A DNA stretch of 64,000 nt from an uncultured Paracoccaceae bacterium (lineage in GTDB: Bacteria > Pseudomonadota > Alphaproteobacteria > Rhodobacterales > Rhodobacteraceae), in NCBI GenBank assembly GCA_943787785.1, contig CALSNT010000005.1:79396-143395 (forward strand), in the 5' to 3' direction. The notes under the pieces are model-generated. The model searched no databases and was not told the origin of the DNA. It saw only the letters and a list, made by a program, of their open reading frames with translations. Made by a program: the position numbers and the translations under genes. Positions 56,018 through 63,566 of this stretch are shown piece after piece (the first letter of the stretch is position 1; each line of letters begins with the position of its first letter).

Positions 56018-56398
56018 ATGGCGCAGAAGTACCGCTTCGTCCCTGCACCAGATAGTAAGACGCGCAACCGTGCAGAACTGGCGCGGCTGCTGACGACCTA
56101 CGTCTGGTGGCGGGGGCAGGACTTCCCCGCCTACGAAACCGCAGCCCAGACCTCGAACTACATCAACCGCATGCCTTGGGAGGTGCTGGAGGCGCGCGGC
56201 TTCAAGCCCGCCGATCTGCCCCGGTATACCGTCACCCTCCCCGGCGGATACACGCTGGACGTCCTCGTGCTGGCTCGCGGGCGTAAGCAGGCTGAAGGGA
56301 TCCTCGCCGCTGGGCTGCCCGAAGGCACCACGATCACAGCCAAGGCGCTCGAAGACACGCGCATCAACCCTAAGAAGGAGACCAACCATGACGTATAA
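56018..56398 (+). CDS. Hypothetical protein, orphan within the small tRNA-bounded element
   Basis: This is a 126-residue protein starting MAQKYRFVPAPDSKTRNR. It is soluble, with no signal; a tryptophan-rich part TTYVWWRGQDFPAYE is followed by a beta-rich stretch (RYTVTLPGGYTLDVLVLARG). No family is recognised. The ATG has GAGG 5 bases before it only in overlap with GTGAGG, so the start could be GTG 56012. The next ORF overlaps its end by 11 bp, suggesting coupling. Confidence 0.55.
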   Translation: MAQKYRFVPAPDSKTRNRAELARLLTTYVWWRGQDFPAYETAAQTSNYINRMPWEVLEARGFKPADLPRYTVTLPGGYTLDVLVLARGRKQAEGILAAGLPEGTTITAKALEDTRINPKKETNHDV

Positions 56399-56579
56399 TT
56401 TTCTGTTAGCAATGGCGGCTCAGAAGCTGGTGCCAGACACAGGCCCGGACCTGATGTTCCACGAACCACCCGCAGCACCGACTAAACCCGAGGTGGTGGA
56501 CCCAACCTACGATCCAGCCCCAGCACTGAGCTCGCGGCGGTTTGATGTGGAGATCGCGGGTAGAGATACCAAAAAATAA
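56388..56579 (+). CDS. Small hypothetical protein
   Basis: This is a 63-residue ORF starting MTYNFLLAMAAQKLVPD, rich in Pro and Ala (EPPAAPTKPE), without known domain. It overlaps the previous ORF by 11 bp. The overlap and codon use suggest a real gene pair, but the evidence is thin. Confidence 0.4.
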   Translation: MTYNFLLAMAAQKLVPDTGPDLMFHEPPAAPTKPEVVDPTYDPAPALSSRRFDVEIAGRDTKK

Positions 56580-56632
56580 TTTGGTCCCTCAGTGGTCCCT
56601 CACATCGCGGAGCGCGCTGCTCCCCAAGAACC

Positions 56633-56670
56633 AAAAAAGCCCTCAAGTCTTTGCGACTTAAGGGCTTTTT
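56633..56670 (-). terminator. Terminator beside tRNA-Asn fragment 2
   Basis: AGCCCTCAAGTC pairs with GACTTAAGGGCT (one mismatch), with A and T runs on both sides, two bases from the tRNA 3' end. It looks like the original terminator of a tRNA-Asn gene read on the minus strand and would work in both directions. Confidence 0.88.
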
Positions 56671-56671
56671 A

Positions 56672-56716
56672 TGGCTCCGGCGGTAGGGATCGAACCTACG
56701 ACCAATTGATTAACAG
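56672..56716 (-). repeat. tRNA-Asn 3' half, attachment site copy 2
   Basis: This is identical over 45 bp to 55370-55414 and likewise lacks the tRNA 5' half. A P4-type integrase gene begins 172 bp further, the usual position of the integrase next to its att site. Confidence 0.92.
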
Positions 56717-56845
56717 TCAGACGGGCACTGCTTTGATCCAGTTCGCTGGATTTCATGTATATGAAGATTATCTCTTTATATCAGATTAATAAACGTCAAT
56801 TAGGATTGGATTTTTCGACGCGCCGCTTGCGAATTCTATCGGTTT

Positions 56846-56863
56846 AGCTTACCTATTGCTTAC
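56846..56863. repeat. Tandem GCTTAC motif, 11-bp spacing, before the integrase
   Basis: AGCTTAC at 56846 and TGCTTAC at 56857 are exactly 11 bp apart. The same arrangement occurs at 63633-63650, with 15 of 19 positions identical between the two sites. Likely integrase arm-type sites. Confidence 0.6.
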
Positions 56864-56887
56864 CTCTTCCTTTGGTGCTGATAGAAC

Positions 56888-58043
56888 ATGCCGTCGCAAA
56901 AGCTTACGAAGTCCACAGTTGAGTCCTTGCCGGCGGGGGACATTGACGTGATCTACTGGGACACTTTGCTTCCTGGGTTCGGTGTACGTGTCAAAGCCAA
57001 TGCGACCCGTAGCTATGTGGTCCAATATCGCAATCGCCAAACAGGGCGTTCCCGGCGCAAGACCATCGGGCGCCACGGCCCTCTGATGGCATTTCGTCAA
57101 GCCAAGGAAATAGCCAGAGGGCTTCTGTCTGATGTTGTTCGTGGAAAAGACCCCGTCGCAGAGGGCAAGGCATACAAGGAAGCCCCCTCCGTTTCGGATC
57201 TGGCGGACCAATATCTGACGGCACACGCGATCCCAAAGAAGCGTCCAAAGAGCGTCAAGAACGATGAGGCCGCCCTCAGACGTTTCATATTGCCGAAACT
57301 AGGAAGTCGGAAAGTTGCTGAGATCACCGGGCGGGACATTCATCAACTTCATACTGGCTTGAGAAAGACCCCTTATCTGGCCAACCGGACGCTGGCCTTG
57401 ATTTCCACGATGTTCGAGTTCTCGGTTCGGTGGGGGGTATCGGTCTAACAACCCCGCCAAAGGCATTGCCAAGTTCCACGAAGAGAAGCGAGATCGATGG
57501 TTGTCTGACGATGAATTGACGAGGCTTCTAGCGGCGCTGGACGAGCACCCCAACCAAATCGCGTCCAACGCCATCCGACTGCAACTGCTGACCGGTGCTA
57601 GGATCGGGGAGGTGCTATCAGCCAGGTGGGAAGAATTCGATCTTGATCGTGGTGTCTGGACCAAGCCGTCGCATCACACCAAGCAAAAACGCACTGAGCA
57701 TTTGCCGCTATCCGCGTCGGCGCTGGAATTGCTTCGGGGCATGTGTGATGGTGCAGAGGACAGCTCGGCTCTTCTCTTTCCGGGTCGCAAGCCAGATAAG
57801 CCAATCGCGGACCTGAAACGGTTCTGGAAGTCAATCACCGCATCGGCGGAGCTGGAAGACTACCGCATCCATGACAACCGACACACCCACGCCTCACATC
57901 TGGTTTCCAGCGGGATGAGCCTCGCCATCGTCGGACGTCTGCTCGGGCATACAAACCCGATGACGACGCAGCGCTATGCTCACTTGGCCGACGACCCGCT
58001 GCGCGCGGCGGCGGAGGTATTCGGGAAGAAAATCTCAGTTTAG
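56888..58043 (+). pseudogene. P4-type tyrosine integrase, frameshifted
   Basis: The N-terminal part (MPSQKLTKSTVESLPAGD, DUF4102-type, then SVSDLADQYLTAHA) ends early at 57448. The catalytic part continues in another frame from about 57440: Arg in TGARIGEVLSARWEE, HxxR in IHDNRHTHASHL, His in LLGHTNPMTTQ and Tyr in QRYAHL. Removing one G from the run of six at 57432-57437 restores a single frame of about 385 residues. This family inserts at tRNA genes, in keeping with the adjacent tRNA-Asn fragment. Confidence 0.9.
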
Positions 58044-58327
58044 AGATTTTGTTCCAGCATCGCGATCCCCATGTTCTACGTTGTACGCGCTGACGCGGAC
58101 ATTCTCTTTACCACATATCTCGCGCATTTGCTGCGATGCCGCATGGCTCCTTCGAGCCCAATGCGGACGAAACCCGGATGGTGTGCTATGGTCATCAAGT
58201 GAACCGGATATTCGCAGGAATTCAGGCAGCAACGGCAGCAATTGCCCTTTCGATGCATCTTTGGTTGAAGTCCAAGAATTTTGCCCTGAAACGTTCAGTC
58301 GGATCGTACGCTCGGATCACTTCGGCA

Positions 58328-58825
58328 ATGTACAAACAGTCCTACATTACGTTACTTTTTATCTTCCTCCTGCAAACACTTGCTGATGCAACTCCAGAGC
58401 CGACGATCCCGTTCGTCGATGGAATCTGGCGCGGAGAAGTCGAAATCGGTCTCAACGGCTATGGTTTCAAGGAGTGTTGGGCCAGCACAACTTTCAGCGA
58501 CGGCACGAATTTCACCTTAGCAAAACGCGACGATGCGAGCTGGCACTTGAGATTGTCAAATCCTGGGTGGCAACTGCCATCTTCCCACCGATACGACATG
58601 TTCGCACTAGTCGATTTCTATCCCCAGCAGGTCAGCGTTACCGCCGAAGCCAAGAGCGAGACACACCTGGAGATTACAAATCTTGGCCAGATTTCCCTCT
58701 TGGGACTCATCGAAAATGGGCACACGATCAATCTTACATCCGACGGCTTTAATGAAAAGTACGATCTGGAAGGTAGCGCCAAGGCCATCCAAAGAATTCG
58801 TAATTGTTTCGCCGAACGCAGCTAG
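58328..58825 (+). CDS. Secreted hypothetical protein
   Basis: This is a 165-residue protein with a signal peptide (MYKQSYITLLFIFLLQTLADA). The mature part is predicted beta-rich, contains two Cys (KECWAS and RNCFAER) that could pair, and ends in a helix SAKAIQRIRNCFAER. The frame opens at 58136, but the signal peptide supports the ATG at 58328. The gene is AT-richer than the core genome, which suggests transfer. No family is recognised. Confidence 0.6.
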   Translation: MYKQSYITLLFIFLLQTLADATPEPTIPFVDGIWRGEVEIGLNGYGFKECWASTTFSDGTNFTLAKRDDASWHLRLSNPGWQLPSSHRYDMFALVDFYPQQVSVTAEAKSETHLEITNLGQISLLGLIENGHTINLTSDGFNEKYDLEGSAKAIQRIRNCFAERS

Positions 58826-59018
58826 TTTCTGAAGGTCCAGCGACGGTCGTCGGGCCATTTTTGCACTGTCAGCGAACGGCTGAAAAGTCCCGCATTTTTG
58901 TCGTCCACAGCATTCGAATGCTGCGATTTGAATGAATGTCCGGATTGGCAGTTCGACCGGATCGTCATTTTCGTATCCGAATCGATTCTGGACATTCCTT
59001 TGCCGCTAATCGCCCGAT

Positions 59019-59098
59019 GTCACGTTGATTTCGCCGGATGTCACAAATTCGATCATTGAATCGAATAGTTTCAATAACTTACGTGACGTCAGTGTCAC
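59019..59098. promoter_or_regulatory. Cluster of repeats before the HTH-recombinase module
   Basis: Within the 378-bp gene-free stretch 58826-59203, GATGTCAC occurs twice about 20 bp apart. A perfect inverted repeat ATTCGAT / ATCGAAT lies at 59047-59066, and GTGAC / GTCAC at 59083-59098. It could hold operators for the HTH proteins or sites for the recombinase. Confidence 0.5.
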
Positions 59099-59203
59099 GC
59101 CTGCCAATTCGCTGACCACATCAATTTCCGGCGCAGAAGCCGACCCTGATTGCCAGAAGCGGACCGAATGATCGTGCGCCGCAATGAGACAATGAGGTTG
59201 ACG

Positions 59204-59407
59204 ATGGCGAAGTTGACACAAGAGCAGCTGGCAGAGCGCTGGCACATGTCGCCCAGAACATTGGAACAATGGCGCTGGCTGGGGAGGGGGCCGAGGTTTC
59301 TGAAAATCGGCGCCAGGGTTCTCTACGACGAAGACGTGGTTGAGGACTATGAGGCGGCACAGGTATGCCAGAACACAAACGGACCGATTGCACGGGAGGG
59401 CGAGTGA
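59204..59407 (+). CDS. Excisionase-like HTH protein
   Basis: This is a 67-residue protein starting MAKLTQEQLAERWHMSPRTL at ATG 59204, with GAGG 8 bases upstream. It is a MerR-type winged HTH (HTH_17): LAERWHMSPRTLEQWRWLG and then RFLKIGARVLYDEDVV. Such small proteins act as excisionases or regulators of mobile elements. Its stop overlaps the next ATG (TGATG), so three genes 59204-60973 form an operon. Confidence 0.8.
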   Translation: MAKLTQEQLAERWHMSPRTLEQWRWLGRGPRFLKIGARVLYDEDVVEDYEAAQVCQNTNGPIAREGE

Positions 59408-59910
59408 TGGCGAAGCGCGTCCCCTACCGAAAGATCAAAACGCATAGGCTCTACACGCCCTATGAGGCCGCCCTAGTTCTCGGTGTGCACCGCCAAACTG
59501 TCATCAGGTGGATCAAAGACCACGGGCTACCGGCCGACACCGAAACAAAACCATGGCTGATCGAGGGCCGGGACTTGCGTGCCTTTCTCGGTGAGCGGCA
59601 GACCAGGCGCAAATGCTGCCTTGCTCTTCACTCGTTCTATTGTTTCGGCTGTCGGGACGGACGAACCGCCGCGGGCAAAATGGCAGACTATGTCCAACAA
59701 ACCGCGACCGGTGGGATGCTGACCGCAATCTGCGACACCTGCGGGACGCTCATGTACAAGGCCGTCAAACGGTCCGATTTGGAGGCAATCCGGGCCAAGT
59801 TGGACGTCACAATCCAGACGGCGGACCCAAGAATAGTGTCCCTTTCCGATGCCCCCATAAATGTCACCTTCTCAACTGGAGCCCGGACCCATGTCAAAGC
59901 GCAACTCTGA
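59407..59910 (+). CDS. HTH protein with Cys-rich (zinc-ribbon-like) C-terminal part
   Basis: This is a 167-residue protein starting MAKRVPYRKIKTHRLYTPYE. An HTH (EAALVLGVHRQTVIRWIKDHG) and a wing with LIEGRDLRAFLGER come first. From residue 77 there are Cys residues in RRKCCLALHSFYCFGCRDG and CDTCGTLM that could bind zinc. The role is probably DNA binding in the recombinase module. It overlaps the next gene by 20 bp. Confidence 0.75.
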   Translation: MAKRVPYRKIKTHRLYTPYEAALVLGVHRQTVIRWIKDHGLPADTETKPWLIEGRDLRAFLGERQTRRKCCLALHSFYCFGCRDGRTAAGKMADYVQQTATGGMLTAICDTCGTLMYKAVKRSDLEAIRAKLDVTIQTADPRIVSLSDAPINVTFSTGARTHVKAQL

Positions 59911-60973
59911 TAACCTGCGCATCAAGCGCAAATACTTCGTCTGGATGAAGGATGCGCGCGGCTATTCCGAGGCATATATTGATAAGGCCGCTGCCGCGAT
60001 TTCCACCTATGAGGCATTCCAGGCAGGCAAGGATTTTCGAGTGTTTCACTCTGAGCGGGCGCGGGCCTTCAAGCGCCACCTGGCCAGCAAACGGAGTGCA
60101 CGAGGCGACGCACCGCTGTCAGCGTCGACCGTCAACGGAATCCTTCGCGAACTGAAAGCATTCTTCCTCTGGCTGGCTGACCAGTCGGGGTACAAGTCAA
60201 AGATCACGCACTCCGACGCTGCGTACCTGACGCCAGATCGCAAATCCGAGAATGCGCGGCGGCAGACACTCTGGAAGCCGCATCCATCTCCGGCACAGGT
60301 TAGCAGGCTTCTGCGGAAGATGCCGACGGGTACAATCGTCCAGCGTCGTGATCGAGCACTCGTGGCATTTTTGTTTTTGACGTCTTCCCGAGAGGGTGCC
60401 GCTATTACCCTTCGTCTGGGCGATGTCGATCTGGCCAATGCCTGCGTCAACTTCGATGGCCTCAAGGTGAACACCAAGAACGGCAAGACCTTCACCACGG
60501 GCTTCTTTCCAATTGGGGGTCAGGCCGAACAGATCGTCCGGGATTGGATCGAAGAGCTGCGCACAGACCAAATGTTCTCAGATGCCGATCCCCTGTTTCC
60601 CAAGACCAGGGTGGGCCCAGGTCCCTCGAGTGGATTCGCGGTGCTGGGTATTGATCGGGCGCCTTGGGCCAGCCCTTCAAGTGCTGCGAAGATATTCAAG
60701 GAGGCATTCCGCGCTGCCGGATTGCCACCGTTCTCGCCACACAGGGTCCGCGACACCGTCGCCGAACTGGCGAAAGAACACTGTCGAACACCGGAGGATT
60801 ACAAAGCCTGGTCGCAAAATATGGGCCACGAGAATGTGCTGACGACATTTCGGTCCTATGGCTCTGTCGCGACCGGTCGGCAAATCGAGCTTATGGACCG
60901 ATTCCGAAAGCGGGGCCCAGTTCAGGACGTCGACGACAATGATCTGATTGAATTAGCTACGGCGCCAACTTAA
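59891..60973 (+). CDS. Tyrosine recombinase
   Basis: This is a 360-residue phage-type integrase starting MSKRNSDNLRIKRKYFVWMK. The N-terminal SAM-like core-binding domain covers about residues 15-105. The catalytic residues are Arg in LTSSREGAAITLRLGDVD, HxxR in FSPHRVRDTVAELA, His in QNMGHENVLTTF and Tyr in FRSYGSVATG. It is intact, unlike the first integrase, and is translated with two HTH proteins. Its end overlaps the end of the convergent QueC-like gene by 17 bp. It could move a separate element or rearrange DNA locally. Confidence 0.88.
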   Translation: MSKRNSDNLRIKRKYFVWMKDARGYSEAYIDKAAAAISTYEAFQAGKDFRVFHSERARAFKRHLASKRSARGDAPLSASTVNGILRELKAFFLWLADQSGYKSKITHSDAAYLTPDRKSENARRQTLWKPHPSPAQVSRLLRKMPTGTIVQRRDRALVAFLFLTSSREGAAITLRLGDVDLANACVNFDGLKVNTKNGKTFTTGFFPIGGQAEQIVRDWIEELRTDQMFSDADPLFPKTRVGPGPSSGFAVLGIDRAPWASPSSAAKIFKEAFRAAGLPPFSPHRVRDTVAELAKEHCRTPEDYKAWSQNMGHENVLTTFRSYGSVATGRQIELMDRFRKRGPVQDVDDNDLIELATAPT

Positions 60974-62800
60974 CCCGGACATCAACCAGGTCCGGGTTGA
61001 GCCGGTAGCCGTGTCCAGGGACATTTTCGATGATGCTGCTGCCGATGTCCGCATCCAGCCCGGCGGATTCAAATTTCCTGATCAGCTCGGACCGAGACCG
61101 CTTTACCTGCTGTCGAACGTTGCCCTCTTCGGCGTATCCCAGGACGTCCGTTAGTTTTTGTGCCGACGTGGCAGGATAATCGAACGGGTCCAGCCCTTGA
61201 CCATTTGCCTCCAGATGTTTCCTGGCAAGAGTCCAAAGAAGATGGTGGTGTCGCGCCCTTGCGGATTCCAATTATGTCTTCGATGGTTGCCGTTTGATTG
61301 GGCTTGTCGAACACCAGCACAACCTTAATTTCTGCCGGTGCCAAAACGGTTGGCGTGACTTCAGCCTTGAGGCCGCGGAGACGGGCCGTTTCATCTTCCG
61401 CGTAAAGACGGGGCAAAGTGGATGGTGGCAAAGCCTCGCGGCCGCGGCCCTCAAGTTCCTGCCGCATCACGCGGGACACCGCCGCCCCGTGGCGCTGAAG
61501 GAGCCCCGTTATCTTCTTCAGCGCGGTCCCCTCAGGTTCACCCAGATGACCGATTGCATCAACAACCGCCGGAAATTCTCTCACAAGGTCTTCCGGTGTG
61601 GCCATCTCAAAGAAACGTGCATTCCGTACATAAGACAGCGCGATTTCCCGGTCGATCGGACCTTCGCGCACGCCCTCCATCAAATCGAGTCGATAGGCAT
61701 CAGCAGGATCATGGCCCGTCATTCTGGCAGCCAGCATGGCAAACCGCCGATCAATACACTGCGAACATCTTCCGCAATGAATATATTGTTTGGTCCGGTT
61801 GTGAACGTCGGCACAGCTGTGGCGTGTCCCGGATTTGTTCTTCAAACCTAAGGCGCCCTATCGTTTCAACGACCTCTGTCTTGGTCTTCCAGAATAGCGG
61901 GTTGTCAACGCGCATGCCCTGCCGGAAGACACTACCCGTGAGTTTCGTAAAGAGTGCCAGCGATTTGGGGTGCGTCGTCCGTGTCGCTCGCGCGCCCACG
62001 ACGTTGGCAACAGGTGGCAGGTTCAGACTAACGACACCGTTTTCGTGGAAGGATACCCGCTTGAGTTCGAAAAGATTGGCGACAATCGCGCCAAGAACGG
62101 CAAACAGGAAAGATCGGGTTCTGTGAGTGCCCTCTACGACCTTTTTGCCCGGAATGTGAACCTTGATCGTGTAATGTGTGCAGGCTTCGGGTCCCAATTT
62201 TCCTCGAATGGCTGTCGCCAGGTCGCGTTGTACCGGCGCGATTTTTGTGGCTGAGAAATGGCTGACGAGCGCAACCTTGTGGCCGTGATCAAAGATTTCC
62301 TCCAGAGCCCCGGCAAATGAATCGAGCCCGCCGGAGAACATCAGGACCCGATCCGGTCTCCACGCTGAATCTGCGTCGAACTTAAAGAAACGCTCCTTGG
62401 GACCTGGCTCATTATCCCGCTCAACAAATTCAAACTCAAAACGATCATCACTTAGGAAGAAAAGGAGATCCTCCAGAGCCTGTCGCACGTCTGGTTGTTG
62501 CCAGATTTCGACGTCCCGCACTGACATCGTGATAATGAACCGGCGGTGCCACTGCTTCCCCATCTGGCGCAAGACAGGTCCGCCGCGGCTGACTAGGGCA
62601 TCAACCGCGTAGACCAACGACGCAATCTCAAGAAGGTCGATGGCGTGATCGGACAGACCGGTCAGAAGTTGTTTGTTGAGCTTGCCGATCTGAACCGAAA
62701 CCCGCCTTGGTTTACCGTCCAGGGTGAAGGCGAGTTCGGTATCCTTCCCGCCAACAGGGTGCGGGTCCAGGCACTCGACGATATGGTCAGGCGGTTGCAC
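60957..62800 (-). pseudogene. QueC-like PP-loop protein with winged-helix C-terminus (two apparent frameshifts)
   Basis: Three frames join into one protein of about 613 residues if one extra base is removed near 61821-61824 and one near 61254-61258. Residues 1-145 are an unrecognised N-terminal domain. From about 150 a QueC-type PP-loop begins: RVLMFSGGLDSFAGAL with SGGLDS at 156-161. Later HSCADVHNRTKQYIHCGRCSQCIDRR gives the four-Cys zinc site of QueC (residues about 327-352). The last 100 residues resemble an OmpR/PhoB-type winged helix (NVRQQVKRSRSELIRKFE, ENVPGHGYRLNP). Housekeeping QueC is about 230 residues and makes preQ0. The start is GTG 62798-62800, overlapping the previous gene by 14 bp. 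No queuosine genes are nearby. Confidence 0.78.
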
Positions 62801-63566
62801 GCCGCCGCCCGAGTTCGTCCCTCATCTTCTTGAAGGAGTAGCGTGTGAACCGGTCGATCTCTTGCTGATCAAGGCGGTTCTTCTGCCAGACTGTCTTTCC
62901 GTACCAGCCGCCAGAATATTCTTCGACGATGCGGGAGGCTTCGATTGTGTGCTGTTTGAGCGCACGTTCGAAGGCGACCCGGTCCGCATCGCTGGCAAAG
63001 CGTCGATCGGTGCCCGTGTGGTTGGCCAACTCCCGGCTGAGAAAATAGTCAAGGGATCGGTAGGTTAGGCTGGCAAAAAAGGCGCGAGACAGACGCGCGA
63101 ACTCCTGGCCGCTGGCATATCCGGCCAGGGCCTTGCGCAGCTCCCGGGGCGTCGGTTCAAAAAGGGTAGGGAGGCGCTCTGCAAGTTTGTCGGCGAAAGT
63201 TTCTGTCAGTGCGGCTTTCGCCAGTCCGCCAATGTCGGACGAATAGCCAGTTTCAAACGCGTTGCGCTCGATGGCGCCACTCAGACCGGCCAGAAGTGCT
63301 GGAAGGGACGACAGGCTGTCATAGCCAATCCCTAGGTCGGCCAGGACATCCTCGAAGCCGGGTGCTCGCGCCAGAAACGGCAACCGCACCAGAAGCCCCG
63401 TGACAAACTGAAACCCCGGATCATTGGTCGCGCGTTTCAGATCATACTCGGATGCTCGGGCCGCGGCCTCGGCAACGGTTTCAAGCGGCGCGTCGGTATC
63501 CAATAAACCAACGACGTCTTGCCACTTTTTTGACTGCGGCAGCGTCCCGAGCCTAATATGGCCCAT
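62787..63566 (-). CDS. Uncharacterised Met-Gly protein paired with the QueC-like gene
   Basis: This is a 259-residue, mostly helical soluble protein. ATG 63564-63566 with GGGAGG 6-11 bases upstream fixes the N-terminus as MGHIRLGTLPQSKKWQDVV. The C-terminal part has ANHTGTDRRFASDADRVAF, then VEEYSGGWYGKTVWQKN and RYSFKKMRDELGRR. No known domain is recognised. It is first in an operon with the QueC-like gene and overlaps it. An exposed Gly2 after Met removal would fit a substrate of QueC-like nucleobase conjugation as known for other defence-linked QueC homologues; this is inference. Confidence 0.82.
   Translation of the reverse strand: MGHIRLGTLPQSKKWQDVVGLLDTDAPLETVAEAAARASEYDLKRATNDPGFQFVTGLLVRLPFLARAPGFEDVLADLGIGYDSLSSLPALLAGLSGAIERNAFETGYSSDIGGLAKAALTETFADKLAERLPTLFEPTPRELRKALAGYASGQEFARLSRAFFASLTYRSLDYFLSRELANHTGTDRRFASDADRVAFERALKQHTIEASRIVEEYSGGWYGKTVWQKNRLDQQEIDRFTRYSFKKMRDELGRRRATA

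Noticed and set aside
60957..62800. Housekeeping queC for queuosine synthesis
   Set aside because: The protein is more than twice the usual length, has extra N- and C-terminal domains and lies in an island without queD/queE.
60957..63566. A complete Qat or type IV CBASS system
   Set aside because: No KAP ATPase, TatD nuclease, CD-NTase, TGT or OGG gene is visible in the window, and the partner protein is not recognisable as QatB.
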